From the NCBI RefSeq assembly GCF_001005085.2, contig NZ_LBMU02000053.1:1-64000 (forward strand): DNA of 64,000 bases. Reading direction: 5' to 3'. Below are positions 52,267 through 60,710 of the stretch, one piece after another. Under the pieces are notes generated by a model. That model saw only the letters and a list, made by a program, of their open reading frames with translations, had not been told where the DNA came from and did no database searches. The DNA is from Streptomyces humi (GTDB lineage: Bacteria; Actinomycetota; Actinomycetes; Streptomycetales; Streptomycetaceae). Position numbers and translations under genes: made by a program. The stretch's first letter is position 1. Each line of letters opens with the position of its first letter.

Positions 52267-52320
52267 GATTAGCGTCCCGGCGTAACCTCGCGGGAAAGTG
52301 CAGGGAGAAGGGGGCCCGGA

Positions 52321-53724
52321 GTGACCGCTGAGGCCAGGCGGGCGGGTACCAAGGAGGAACCCGCCGCCGACGGCGAGCGACCGCTCGACATCGCGCTCCT
52401 CACCTATAAAGGGAACCCGTTCTGCGGCGGCCAGGGCGTCTACGTACGCCACCTGTCGCGTGAGCTGGCCCGGCTCGGCCACCGGGTCGAGGTCATCGGC
52501 TCGCAGCCGTACCCCGTCCTCGACGTCCTCGACGAGGGACACCCCGGCCTCACCCTCACCGAGCTGCCCAGTCTCGACCTCTACCGCTCCCCGGACCCCT
52601 TCCGGACGCCGAAGCGGGACGAGTACCGGGACTGGGTCGACGCCCTCGAAGTGGCGACCATGTGGACCGGCGGCTTCCCCGAACCGCTGACCTTCTCCCT
52701 GCGTGCCCGCCGCCATCTGCGCGCCCGCGCCGGGGAGTTCGACGTCGTCCACGACAACCAGACGCTCGGGTACGGGCTGTTGGGGGACATCGGCGCGCCG
52801 CTCGTCACCACCATCCACCATCCCATCACCGTCGACCGGCAGTTGGAGCTGGACGCCGCCGAGGGCTGGCAGCGGCGCTACTCCGTACGGCGCTGGTACG
52901 CCTTCACCCGGATGCAGAAGCGGGTCGCCCGCCGGCTGCCCTCCGTGCTCACCGTCTCCGGCACCTCCCGCCAGGAGATCGTCGACCACCTCGGCGTCCG
53001 CGAGGACCGCGTGCACGTCGTCCACATCGGCGCCGACACCGACCTCTTCGCGCCGGATCCCGCCGTACCCCAGGTACCGGGCCGGATCGTCACCACCTCC
53101 AGCGCGGACGTCCCCCTCAAGGGTCTCGTGTACCTCGTCGAGGCCCTCGCCAAGGTACGGACCGAGCACCCCGCCGCCCACCTCGTGGTCGTCGGCAAGC
53201 GGCCCACCGAGGGGCCCGTCGCCCAGGCCGTGGAACGGTACGGCCTCGGCGGCGCCGTCGAGTTCGTGAAGGGCATCTCCGACGCCGAACTCGTCGACCT
53301 GGTCCGCTCGGCCGAGGTGGCCTGCGTGCCCTCGCTCTACGAGGGCTTCTCGCTGCCCGCCGCCGAGGCCATGGCCACCGGCACCCCGCTGGTCGCGACC
53401 ACCGGCGGCGCGATCCCCGAGGTCGCCGGAGCCGACGGCGAGACCTGCCTGGCCGTACCGCCGGGCGACGCCGACGCGCTGGCCGCGGGGCTCGGCAGGC
53501 TGCTGGGCGACCCGGAGCTGCGGGCCCGGCTCGGCCGGGCGGGCCGGGAACGGGTGCTGCGCAAGTTCACCTGGGCACGGGCCGCGGAGGGCACCGTGGC
53601 CCGCTACCGCGAGGCCATCGCCGGCCGCCCCGCGGCGCGTCCCGCGCCCACGACCCCCGGCCGCCCGGCGGCCGCCCCCCTCGCAGACGTTGCATCCACT
53701 CCCGAAAGCAGGGCCACGTGCTGA
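52321..53724 (+). CDS. GT4 family glycosyltransferase
   Basis: 467 aa, GTG start. N-domain ALLTYKGNPFCGGQGVYVRHLSREL and donor-site region SLYEGFSLPAAEAMATGTPLVATTGG carry the GT-B retaining family 4 features (E-x7-E). A Pro/Ala-rich tail follows. It uses a nucleotide sugar to glycosylate a lipid, metabolite or polymer. The next two genes overlap, so glycosyl transfer, methylation and the alpha/alpha-barrel enzyme act in one pathway. Divergent from the KstR-like gene. Confidence 0.9.
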   Translation: MTAEARRAGTKEEPAADGERPLDIALLTYKGNPFCGGQGVYVRHLSRELARLGHRVEVIGSQPYPVLDVLDEGHPGLTLTELPSLDLYRSPDPFRTPKRDEYRDWVDALEVATMWTGGFPEPLTFSLRARRHLRARAGEFDVVHDNQTLGYGLLGDIGAPLVTTIHHPITVDRQLELDAAEGWQRRYSVRRWYAFTRMQKRVARRLPSVLTVSGTSRQEIVDHLGVREDRVHVVHIGADTDLFAPDPAVPQVPGRIVTTSSADVPLKGLVYLVEALAKVRTEHPAAHLVVVGKRPTEGPVAQAVERYGLGGAVEFVKGISDAELVDLVRSAEVACVPSLYEGFSLPAAEAMATGTPLVATTGGAIPEVAGADGETCLAVPPGDADALAAGLGRLLGDPELRARLGRAGRERVLRKFTWARAAEGTVARYREAIAGRPAARPAPTTPGRPAAAPLADVASTPESRATC

Positions 53725-54488
53725 CCGTCGACTTCTCCCGGTTCCCGCTAGCCCCGGGCGACCGCGTCCTGGACCTGGGGTGCGGGGCCGGCCGGCACGC
53801 CTTCGAGTGCTACCGGCGCGGCGCCCAGGTCGTGGCCCTCGACCAGAACGGCGAGGAGATCCGCGAGGTCGCCAAGTGGTTCGCGGCGATGAAGGAGGCC
53901 GGTGAGGCCCCCGCCGGCGCGACCGCCACGGCCATGGAGGGCGACGCCCTCGCCCTGCCCTTCCCCGACGAGTCCTTCGACGTCGTCATCATCTCCGAGG
54001 TGATGGAGCACATCCCCGACGACAAGGGCGTGCTCGCCGAGATGGTGCGGGTGCTCAGGCCGGGCGGCCGGATCGCGGTCACCGTGCCGCGCTACGGCCC
54101 CGAGAAGGTCTGCTGGGCGCTCTCCGACGCGTACCACGAGGTCGAGGGCGGCCACATCCGCATCTACAAGGCCGACGAACTGATCGGGAAGATCAAGGAG
54201 GCCGGGCTGCGGCCGTACGGCACGCACCACGCCCACGCGCTGCACTCGCCGTACTGGTGGCTGAAGTGCGCGTTCGGCGTCGACAACGACAAGGCGCTGC
54301 CGGTGCGGGCGTACCACAAGCTGCTGGTCTGGGACATCATGAAGAAGCCGCTGGTCACACGGGTCGCCGAGCAGGCGCTGAACCCGGTCATCGGCAAGAG
54401 CGTCGTCGTCTACGCGACCAAGCCGCACCTGCCCGCGGCCGGCACCGGCACCGGTGCCACGTCGGACGCCGGGGTGGCCGCCAAGTGA
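53718..54488 (+). CDS. Class I SAM-dependent methyltransferase (UbiE/COQ5-like)
   Basis: 256 aa from GTG 53718, overlapping the glycosyltransferase stop. Motif I DRVLDLGCGAGRHAFE, acidic strand-2 end VVALDQNG, LPFPDESFDVVIISEVMEHI and LRPGGRIAVTVPRYG are a complete Rossmann methyltransferase. The C-terminal part (HALHSPYWWLKCAFG) looks membrane-associating and suggests a lipid-linked acceptor. Its stop overlaps the next start by GTGA. Confidence 0.9.
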   Translation: MLTVDFSRFPLAPGDRVLDLGCGAGRHAFECYRRGAQVVALDQNGEEIREVAKWFAAMKEAGEAPAGATATAMEGDALALPFPDESFDVVIISEVMEHIPDDKGVLAEMVRVLRPGGRIAVTVPRYGPEKVCWALSDAYHEVEGGHIRIYKADELIGKIKEAGLRPYGTHHAHALHSPYWWLKCAFGVDNDKALPVRAYHKLLVWDIMKKPLVTRVAEQALNPVIGKSVVVYATKPHLPAAGTGTGATSDAGVAAK

Positions 54489-55555
54489 CCACCCCCCGGA
54501 CAGAACACCTCGTCCTGCCCGGGGTCCTCACCGCCGAGCAGGCCGCCGCGACCGTTCGCGGCATCCTCGCCGTGCAGCGGGAGGACGGCGCGATCCCGTG
54601 GTTCCGGGGACACCACCTGGACCCCTGGGACCACACCGAGGCCGCGATGGCGCTGGACGCGGCCGGCGAGCACGAGGCCGCCGAGCGGGCGTACTCCTGG
54701 CTCGCCCGGCACCAGCACGAGGACGGCTCCTGGTACGCGGCCTACGCCGACGGCGCCCACGACGACGTCACCGACCGGGCCCGCGAGTCCAACTTCGTCG
54801 CCTACATAGCCGTGGGCGTCTGGCACCACTACCTCTCCACCGGCGACGACACCTTCCTCGACCGGATGTGGCCCACCGTCTACGCGGCCGTCGAGTGGGT
54901 GCTGCGGTTGCAGCAGCCGGGCGGCGAGATCGGCTGGCGCCGCGACGACGACGGCACGCCCGCCGACGACGCGCTGCTGACCGGGAGTTCGTCCGTCCAC
55001 CACGCGCTGCGCTGTGCCCTCGCCATCGCCGAACAGCGCGAGGAGCCGCAGCCGGACTGGGAGTTGGCGGTGGGCGCGCTGCGGCACGCGATCCGCAGGC
55101 ACCCCGAGCGGTTCCTGGACAAGGACCGCTACTCGATGGACTGGTACTACCCGGTCCTCGGCGGGGCGTTGACCGGCGCGGAGGCGGGCGCGCGGATCGC
55201 GAAGGACTGGGACCGGTTCGTGGTGCCCGGGTTCGGGGTGCGGTGCGTGGTCCCCAACCCGTGGGTGACGGGCGGGGAGTCGGCGGAACTGGCGCTGGCG
55301 CTGTGGGCGGTCGGCGAGTCCGACCGGGCGCTGGAGATCCTCCAGTCCATCCAGCACCTTCGGGACGCCGAGTCGGGGCTGTACTGGACCGGGTACGTGT
55401 ACGAGGACGACGCGGTGTGGCCGCGGGAGCTGACGACGTGGACGGCGGGGTCGTTGCTGCTCGCCGTCGCCGCGCTCGGGGGGCATGACGCGACGTGTGC
55501 GGTGTTCGGGGGCGGGGAGCTTCCGAACGGGCTCGAGGTGGATTGCTGCGCCTAG
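54485..55555 (+). CDS. Prenyltransferase/six-hairpin-like alpha/alpha-barrel protein
   Basis: 356 aa from GTG 54485 (GTGA overlap). Repeated helical hairpins: ILAVQREDGAIPWFRG, LARHQHEDGSWYAAYADG, WVLRLQQPGGEIGWRRDD and IQHLRDAESGLYWTGY. These tryptophan/glycine turns resemble squalene-cyclase QW repeats or six-hairpin glycosidases. No signal peptide. In the operon it might process the glycan or lipid made by the first two enzymes. It could be annotated as a prenyltransferase, but the catalytic residues of terpene cyclases (DxDD) are not visible. Confidence 0.75.
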   Translation: MTTPRTEHLVLPGVLTAEQAAATVRGILAVQREDGAIPWFRGHHLDPWDHTEAAMALDAAGEHEAAERAYSWLARHQHEDGSWYAAYADGAHDDVTDRARESNFVAYIAVGVWHHYLSTGDDTFLDRMWPTVYAAVEWVLRLQQPGGEIGWRRDDDGTPADDALLTGSSSVHHALRCALAIAEQREEPQPDWELAVGALRHAIRRHPERFLDKDRYSMDWYYPVLGGALTGAEAGARIAKDWDRFVVPGFGVRCVVPNPWVTGGESAELALALWAVGESDRALEILQSIQHLRDAESGLYWTGYVYEDDAVWPRELTTWTAGSLLLAVAALGGHDATCAVFGGGELPNGLEVDCCA

Positions 55556-55605
55556 TGGGGCGGGGGGAACGGCGGTGGCGCGGGTGCGGGTGCGTCGTGG
55601 TTGAT

Positions 55606-55668
55606 CGCGCAGTTCCTCCCCCGGCCTTCGGCCGGGGGCACCCCCAGCGCCCCTGGCGGGGCGCTGCA
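55606..55668. repeat. Dispersed intergenic hairpin repeat, copy C
   Basis: Reads cgcgcagttcctcccccgg, ccttcggccgggggcac, ccccagcgcccctggcgggg. It matches copies at 20498 (inverted) and 29029. It includes the cgcgcagttcc/cgcccct elements common between streptomycete genes and sits between two convergent genes. Confidence 0.75.
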
Positions 55669-55682
55669 CTGACCGGGCTTTC

Positions 55683-55970
55683 TCAGTGGCGGTGCATGCG
55701 GTTCGCTATCGCGTGGCCGATGAAGAGGTAGACGACGGCTGCCAGGCCGTAGCCCGCCACCACCCTCGCCCAGGCCTCGTCGAAGGTGAACAGGTCGCGC
55801 GACCAGCCGGCGAGCCAGGCCGCCGTGTCATGGACGAACTGGACCAGGCTGTTCGCCCGGTTCGCGTCCAGCAGATACATCAGGATCCAGAGGCCCAGGA
55901 TGAGGGCCATGACGTCGGCGACGACCGCGACGACCCTACCGGCCTGATTGGCACCGCGTTCAGAGGACAT
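55683..55970 (-). CDS. Small membrane protein, unknown function
   Basis: 95 aa from ATG 55970. Two hydrophobic helices (VVAVVADVMALILGLWILMYLL and VVAGYGLAAVVYLFIGHAIA) flank an amphipathic segment. No family recognised. It is convergent with the glycosyltransferase operon, and copy C of the dispersed repeat lies between them. Confidence 0.7.
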   Translation of the reverse strand: MSSERGANQAGRVVAVVADVMALILGLWILMYLLDANRANSLVQFVHDTAAWLAGWSRDLFTFDEAWARVVAGYGLAAVVYLFIGHAIANRMHRH

Positions 55971-56107
55971 GTCCTGCGGTTTGCCGCCGAACGGTCCTTG
56001 AAACCTGTAACGCGTCGCCCCGAGTGGCGAGGTGCCGCCATCTGGGTGAGGCTGCCGGAGGAAGCATCCGCTCGGGGAGGACATCGAGAGACACACGGGA
56101 GGACCCC

Positions 56108-56674
56108 GTGCCCGTACCGATACGGCGCCTCGTCGTCGCGCTGACCGTCTGCTGCGCCCTGGTCGCGGGCGCCACCGCCTGCGCCGGCAGCACCCAGAGC
56201 AAGTCGACCGACACCGGCATGGCGGCGGTCCCCGTGGCCGACACGCCCAGCCCGAGTACGTCCGCGGAGAAGCAGAAGTTCGCCAAGACCCGGTTCGTCG
56301 CGAACGCGGGCCTGGCGGCCGGAGCGACCTACCAGTGGATCGTCAAACCCTGGAAGGCCGGCAAGTTCAAGAAGGGCGCCCACGGCCGCACGTTCACCCT
56401 GATCAAGGCCGGAGCCGCGGGCGCCTTCGCCTACAACCGGCTCAAGGCCGCCAAGCGGAACGCCCAGGGTGACCCGCTGCTGTCCAAGGCCATCGCGCCG
56501 CTGACCGCCGGCATCGACGCGCTGAAGGACCTGCCGGCCAAGCTCCGCAAGGGCGACGGCAACGCGGCGAGCGCGTTCGACGACGTCATCAACAAGGTGA
56601 AGCAGGCCGGCGCCGGCGCCGGCGCCCCGGTCACCGACCAGGTGCCGTCGGCCGGCCAGCTCACCGGGGGCTAG
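56108..56674 (+). CDS. Putative secreted lipoprotein
   Basis: 188 aa from GTG 56108 with gggagga upstream. The signal sequence RRLVVALTVCCALVAGATAC ends in a lipobox-like ATAC (less strict than LAGC), followed by a Ser/Thr/Pro linker and a helical, Lys-rich domain (YQWIVKPWKAGKFKKGAHG). Function unknown. Its 3' end overlaps the convergent oxidoreductase gene by 4 bp. Confidence 0.75.
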   Translation: MPVPIRRLVVALTVCCALVAGATACAGSTQSKSTDTGMAAVPVADTPSPSTSAEKQKFAKTRFVANAGLAAGATYQWIVKPWKAGKFKKGAHGRTFTLIKAGAAGAFAYNRLKAAKRNAQGDPLLSKAIAPLTAGIDALKDLPAKLRKGDGNAASAFDDVINKVKQAGAGAGAPVTDQVPSAGQLTGG

Positions 56675-57681
56675 GAGTTCAACTCCGCCAGCACCCGCAG
56701 GGTGTGGGGGTCCGGTGCCACGGCCAGCAGGTCCGTCACCGGGCCCTTGCGCCACAACTCCAGCCGCTCGGCGATCCGTTCGCGGGGTCCTACCAGTGAG
56801 ATCTCGTCGGCGAACGCGTCCGGCACCGCCAGCACCGCCTCCTCGCGGCGCCCGGACAGGAACAGTTCCTGGATCCGCCGCGCCGCCCCCTCGTACCCCA
56901 TGCGTGCCATCAGGTCGGCGTGGAAGTTGCGGGCCGCGTGCCCCATCCCGCCGATGTAGAAGCCGAGCATGGCCTTCACGGGCAGCAGCCCCTCGGTCAC
57001 GTCGTCGCAGACCCTGACCTGGGCCATGGGCGCGACGAGGAAGCCCGCCGGCAGGTCCGCCACCGCCGGCCCGTACACCTCGGGCCGGCTGGGCGCCCAG
57101 TACAGCGGCAGCCAGCCGTCGGCGATCCGGACCGTCTGGGCGACGTTCTTCGGCCCCTCGGCACCGAGCAGGACGGGCAGGCCGGCACGGAGCGGGTGGG
57201 TGATCGGCTTCAGCGGCCTGCCCAGCCCGGTGGCGTCGGGGCCGCGGTAGGGGTGGGAGTGGAAGCGGCCCTCGGAGACGACCGGCCCCTCCCGGCGCAG
57301 CACCTGCCGTACGACGTCCACGTACTCCCGTGTCGCGGTCAGCGGGGACCTCGGGAACGGGCGGCCGTACCAGCCCTCGACGACCTGCGGCCCGGACAGC
57401 CCGAGCCCCAGCAGCACCCGGCCGCCCGACAGGTGGTCCAGGGTCAGCGCGTGCATCGCCGTGGTGGTCGGTGACCGGGCCGCCATCTGGGCGACGGCCG
57501 TCCCCAGCCGGATGGTCGACGTCCGCGCGGCGATCCAGGTGAGCGGGGTGAACGCGTCCGAGCCCCAGGACTCCGCCGTCCACACGGAGTGGTACCCGAG
57601 CCGCTCCGCCTCCCGCGCCAGCGGCACATGGTCCGGGGAAGGACCGCGCCCCCAGTAGCCCAGTGCCAACCCGAGTCGCAT
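56671..57681 (-). CDS. LLM-class F420-dependent oxidoreductase (Rv3520c-like)
   Basis: 336 aa. MRLGLALGYWGRGPSPDHV, SVWTAESWGSDAFTPL, LDHLSGGRVLLGLGLSGPQ, VVEGWYGRPFP and LLGAEGPKNVA follow the luciferase-like F420 family and, from memory, closely resemble Rv3520c, which lies in the mycobacterial sterol-degradation locus. A hydride transfer with coenzyme F420 on a steroid or acyl-CoA intermediate is a reasonable inference. A palindrome of the second type sits 10 bp upstream of the start. Confidence 0.88.
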   Translation of the reverse strand: MRLGLALGYWGRGPSPDHVPLAREAERLGYHSVWTAESWGSDAFTPLTWIAARTSTIRLGTAVAQMAARSPTTTAMHALTLDHLSGGRVLLGLGLSGPQVVEGWYGRPFPRSPLTATREYVDVVRQVLRREGPVVSEGRFHSHPYRGPDATGLGRPLKPITHPLRAGLPVLLGAEGPKNVAQTVRIADGWLPLYWAPSRPEVYGPAVADLPAGFLVAPMAQVRVCDDVTEGLLPVKAMLGFYIGGMGHAARNFHADLMARMGYEGAARRIQELFLSGRREEAVLAVPDAFADEISLVGPRERIAERLELWRKGPVTDLLAVAPDPHTLRVLAELNS

Positions 57682-57690
57682 GACCGCCTC

Positions 57691-57705
57691 CTGACGTACC
57701 GTCAG
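57691..57705. promoter_or_regulatory. Second-type palindrome before the F420 oxidoreductase
   Basis: CTGACG-TAC-CGTCAG is a perfect 6-bp inverted repeat with the same arms as the element before the P450 (CTGACG-GAT-CGTCAG). It overlaps the leader of the oxidoreductase gene. Confidence 0.6.
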
Positions 57706-57730
57706 ACAGTTGCCGGGCGACTGTACGACA

Positions 57731-57762
57731 ACGGCCCCCCACCCGGAAGGGCGAGGGGCCGT
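57731..57762 (-). terminator. Terminator of the DUF5336 gene
   Basis: ACGGCCCC (57731-57738) pairs with GGGGCCGT (57755-57762), and inner CCC/GGG extend the stem. It begins 19 bp after the stop of the DUF5336 gene at 57781. Confidence 0.75.
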
Positions 57763-57780
57763 ACGTGCGGCTCGGGCAGG

Positions 57781-58596
57781 TCAGCCGCGCTGGATCCCGG
57801 AGGTGTCCTGGAGCACGCCGCGGCGGCCGTCCTGGGTCTGGGCGACCAGTGCGGCACCACGCTGCTCGACCGCCAGGTACCAGGTGCCGGGCGCCAGTTC
57901 GGCGATCGGCGCGGTCGAGCCGTCCTCCGCGAACAGCGGCCGCGCCACCGGCACGGCGAACCAGAACGGCGAGAAGTCGGCGGCCGGCGGCTGCTGCTGG
58001 GCGGCGGGAGCCGGGGGCTGCTGCTGCCCGAACGGCTGACCCGGCTGCGGCTGCGCACCGTACGGCTGACCGGGCTGCGGGGCGGCGGCACCCGGGTAGC
58101 CGTAGCCGCCGGGGGGCTGGGCGCCGTAGGGCTGGGGGGCCTGCGGCTTGGGGGCCGGGATCAGGGCCGCCTGGAGGGCGGGGACCAGCGCGGTGGCCAC
58201 CGCGGCCGCGGCCAGCACGAGCGCCCCGATCAGGCCGAGGATCAGACCCGAACCCGCGCCCACGTCAAGGCTCTTGAACTCGTCGGTGAACGGGCCCAGC
58301 GGGTCGATGGTCGACCAGAAGGCGGTCCACAGCGAGAACACGGTGAGGCCGACGCCGATCTGGCCCAGGTCGAGTCCGACGACCTTGAACGGCTGTGGCA
58401 GTGCGCGGGACAGGACGATCAGGACCGCGCCGGCGATACCGCCGACGTACATGCTCATCACCAGGCCGAGGTTGTCCCAGGCGTTCGGGGCACCGCTGCC
58501 GGACTTGTCGAACGTGTCGAGGAACGACGCGATGAACAGCAACACCGCTGCTCCGATCACCACGCCGTCGCCTCTAGTGAGGGAGCGGATATTCAC
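57781..58596 (-). CDS. DUF5336 family membrane protein
   Basis: 271 aa from GTG 58596 with gaagga upstream. Four hydrophobic segments (GDGVVIGAAVLLFIASFLD, VMSMYVGGIAGAVLIVL, LGQIGVGLTVFSLWTAFW, LILGLIGALVLAAAAVATAL) are followed by a Pro/Gln/Gly/Tyr-rich repeat (QPYGAQPQPGQPFGQ) and a small C-terminal domain ending near VLQDTSGIQRG. This layout matches DUF5336, related to the mycobacterial 34-kDa antigen. Function unknown; the tail is a low-complexity cytoplasmic region. Confidence 0.85.
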   Translation of the reverse strand: MNIRSLTRGDGVVIGAAVLLFIASFLDTFDKSGSGAPNAWDNLGLVMSMYVGGIAGAVLIVLSRALPQPFKVVGLDLGQIGVGLTVFSLWTAFWSTIDPLGPFTDEFKSLDVGAGSGLILGLIGALVLAAAAVATALVPALQAALIPAPKPQAPQPYGAQPPGGYGYPGAAAPQPGQPYGAQPQPGQPFGQQQPPAPAAQQQPPAADFSPFWFAVPVARPLFAEDGSTAPIAELAPGTWYLAVEQRGAALVAQTQDGRRGVLQDTSGIQRG

Positions 58597-58680
58597 TTCA
58601 GGTCCTTCGTAGGTCGTCTCGTCGGCGGAGGAGGCGTCACACGGGCCCCTCATCGTAGAAGGACACTATCGCCCGGACGA

Positions 58681-58866
58681 TCAGGGTGTCCGCCCGGACC
58701 AGCGCGCGATTGCCCACCCGTGCAGGAAACTCACGATTTCCTCAGAGATCCCCTGCGCTGCCTGCTGCCGCCCGGCACCGCTGGTCGACGGTGCCGCGTA
58801 CTTGCTACCCCGCGCGGCGCCGCCCACGGCGAACACCGCCGGAACCGTTGACAGATCGAGACCGCC
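58681..58866 (-). pseudogene. Decayed duplicate of the amidase C-terminus
   Basis: The 61 codons read GGLDLSTVPAVFAVGG ... TSGAGRQQAAQGISEEIVSF then LHG, which parallels the end of the intact amidase just upstream (GGLNLSTVPKVFIECGN ... TSGAWRQKAAQGISDGITGF). The catalytic E in VFIECG is lost (VFAVGG), there is no start codon, and the frame is offset from the parent gene. It must come from a tandem partial duplication followed by decay. Confidence 0.8.
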
Positions 58867-58900
58867 CGGCGGCCGGACGGTGGGGCCGGCCGCGGGTCCG

Positions 58901-59815
58901 TCACGCGCCGCGCAGGAAGCCCGTGATTCCGTCCGAGATGCCCTGCGCCGCCTTCTGGCGCCAGGCGCCGCTGGTCAGTCGGGCCGCGTCCGTGCTGTCG
59001 CGCATGTTGCCGCACTCGATGAACACCTTGGGAACCGTCGACAGGTTGAGGCCGCCGAGGTCCTTGCGCACGTCGAGCCCGGTGCCGCCGCCCACGTAGT
59101 TGGACGGAGCGCTGCCGGTGACCGCCGCGAAGTCCTTCTCGACGCGCTCGCCGAGGGTGCGTGAGGAGGCGACGATCGGGCGGGTGTCGGCGCCGCCGGC
59201 GTGCACGGACGCGGGCAGGATGACGTGGAAGCCGCGGTCGCCCTCGGGAGCGCCGTCGGCGTGGATGGAGATGGCCGCGTCGGCGTGCGCGTCGTTGCCG
59301 ATCTGCGCCCGCCGGGTCACGCACGGCCCCCAGGCGGGACGGTCCCCGTCGTGGGTGAGCTTCACGGTGGCGCCCTGCCGCTCCAGCAGGGTCCGCAGCC
59401 GGTGCGCGACGTCCAGGGTGAACCGGGCCTCGCTGTAACCGGCGTTGGTGGAGGTGCCCGTGGTGTCGCACTCCTTCCAGTTCGTGCCGATGTCCACCTT
59501 CTGGTTGATCTCGGACGTGTGCTGGAAGTTCCCCGGGTTGTGCCCCGGGTCGACGACCACGACCTTGCCCTTCAGCGGCAGGGCCGGCGCGGTGGGACTC
59601 GGCACCTTGGCGTCGTCGCTCGCCGAGGCGGGCGCCGACCGGGTCGTCGACCCGCCGGTCCGCCCGGCGTCGCTCCCGCCGGGCTTGCCCACCCCCTCGT
59701 ACACCACCCACCCGAGCAGTGCGCCGGGCACCAGCGCGGCAAGACCGACGGCGACCGGCGCCCGCCGGGGCCGGCGCTGCTGGGGAGGATCGAATTCCGG
59801 GCCTGAGTACGACAC
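58901..59815 (-). CDS. N-acetylmuramoyl-L-alanine amidase (Amidase_3)
   Basis: 304 aa from GTG 59815. A cytoplasmic basic head and one membrane helix (VAVGLAALVPGALLGWVVYEG) precede a Ser/Thr linker and the catalytic domain: VVVDPGHNPGN, AAISIHADGAPEG and VFIECGNMRD supply the zinc and catalytic residues. It cleaves the peptide stem from muramic acid, anchored at the outer membrane face of this Gram-positive cell. A degenerate copy of its last 60 codons follows downstream. Confidence 0.9.
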   Translation of the reverse strand: MSYSGPEFDPPQQRRPRRAPVAVGLAALVPGALLGWVVYEGVGKPGGSDAGRTGGSTTRSAPASASDDAKVPSPTAPALPLKGKVVVVDPGHNPGNFQHTSEINQKVDIGTNWKECDTTGTSTNAGYSEARFTLDVAHRLRTLLERQGATVKLTHDGDRPAWGPCVTRRAQIGNDAHADAAISIHADGAPEGDRGFHVILPASVHAGGADTRPIVASSRTLGERVEKDFAAVTGSAPSNYVGGGTGLDVRKDLGGLNLSTVPKVFIECGNMRDSTDAARLTSGAWRQKAAQGISDGITGFLRGA

Positions 59816-59837
59816 GTCTGCGACTCTAACCGCGCCC

Positions 59838-60491
59838 TCAGATCCCCGCCCCCGTTCGCCGCAGGACACGCAGCGAGTCGTGGGCGGCGATCTCGGTGAA
59901 CGCTCCCGATTCCAGGGCGCGGAGGTAGACGCGGTACGGGGCCTGGCCGGTGAACTCGTCCGCCGGGTCCGGGAAGACGTCGTGGATGAGCAGGAGGCCG
60001 CCTTGGGCCACATGGGGGGCCCAGCCCTCGTAGTCGGCGGTGGCGTGCTCGTCGGTGTGGCCGCCGTCGATGAAGACCAGGCCGAGGGGGGAGTTCCAGA
60101 ACGCGGCGATCTGCGGGGAACGGCCGACGACCGCGACCACGTGGTCCTCCAGGCCGGCCCCGTGCAGGGTCCGCCGGAAGGCGGGCAGCGTGTCCATCAG
60201 CCCGAGCTGCGGGTCGACCGTGTCCGGGTCGTGGTAGTCCCAGCCGGGCTGCTGCTCCTCGCTGCCCCGGTGGTGGTCGACGGTGACCGCGGTGACGCCG
60301 GCCGCGCGGGCCGCGTCGGCGAGCAGGATCGTCGAGCGCCCGCAGTACGTCCCGACCTCCAGCAGCGGCAGACCGAGCGCGCCCGCCTCGACCGCCGCCG
60401 CGTACAGCGCGAGGCCCTCGCCGACGGGCATGAACCCCTTCGCCGCCTCGAACGCGGCCTGGATCTCGGGCTTGGGTGCTGCCGCGGTCAT
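59838..60491 (-). CDS. Class I SAM-dependent methyltransferase (Methyltransf_24 type)
   Basis: 217 aa from ATG 60491 with aaagggag upstream. LPLLEVGTYCGRSTILLADA is motif I, VTAVTVDHHRGSEEQQPGW the second strand, and LVFIDGGHTDEHATADYEGW plus LLLIHDVFPDP the acid-rich core of the MTH538/Methyltransf_24 group. Substrate unknown. The amidase gene begins 22 bp downstream on the same strand, so co-transcription is possible. Confidence 0.88.
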   Translation of the reverse strand: MTAAAPKPEIQAAFEAAKGFMPVGEGLALYAAAVEAGALGLPLLEVGTYCGRSTILLADAARAAGVTAVTVDHHRGSEEQQPGWDYHDPDTVDPQLGLMDTLPAFRRTLHGAGLEDHVVAVVGRSPQIAAFWNSPLGLVFIDGGHTDEHATADYEGWAPHVAQGGLLLIHDVFPDPADEFTGQAPYRVYLRALESGAFTEIAAHDSLRVLRRTGAGI

Positions 60492-60710
60492 GGCTCCCTT
60501 TCCTCGGGTCACTCGTCGCAAGGTCACTCGGCGCACGTACCGTGCGGTCCGGGCACCCATGCTGCCGCACGCTCCGCCCGGTGCCCGACAGGGGGTGGCG
60601 CGCAGGTGCCCGCCGGGCCCGCGCACCGGCCGGGAACTGGCTCTCAAGCGCACTCCAAGTCCTACACTGACGCCGCCAATCCCCGCCCCCTCCCGTGACG
60701 GAGCACCGGT

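Noticed and set aside
54485..55555. Terpene (hopene-type) cyclase
   Set aside because: Only the helical repeat pattern fits; the DxDD acid motif and the usual 600-aa length are missing.
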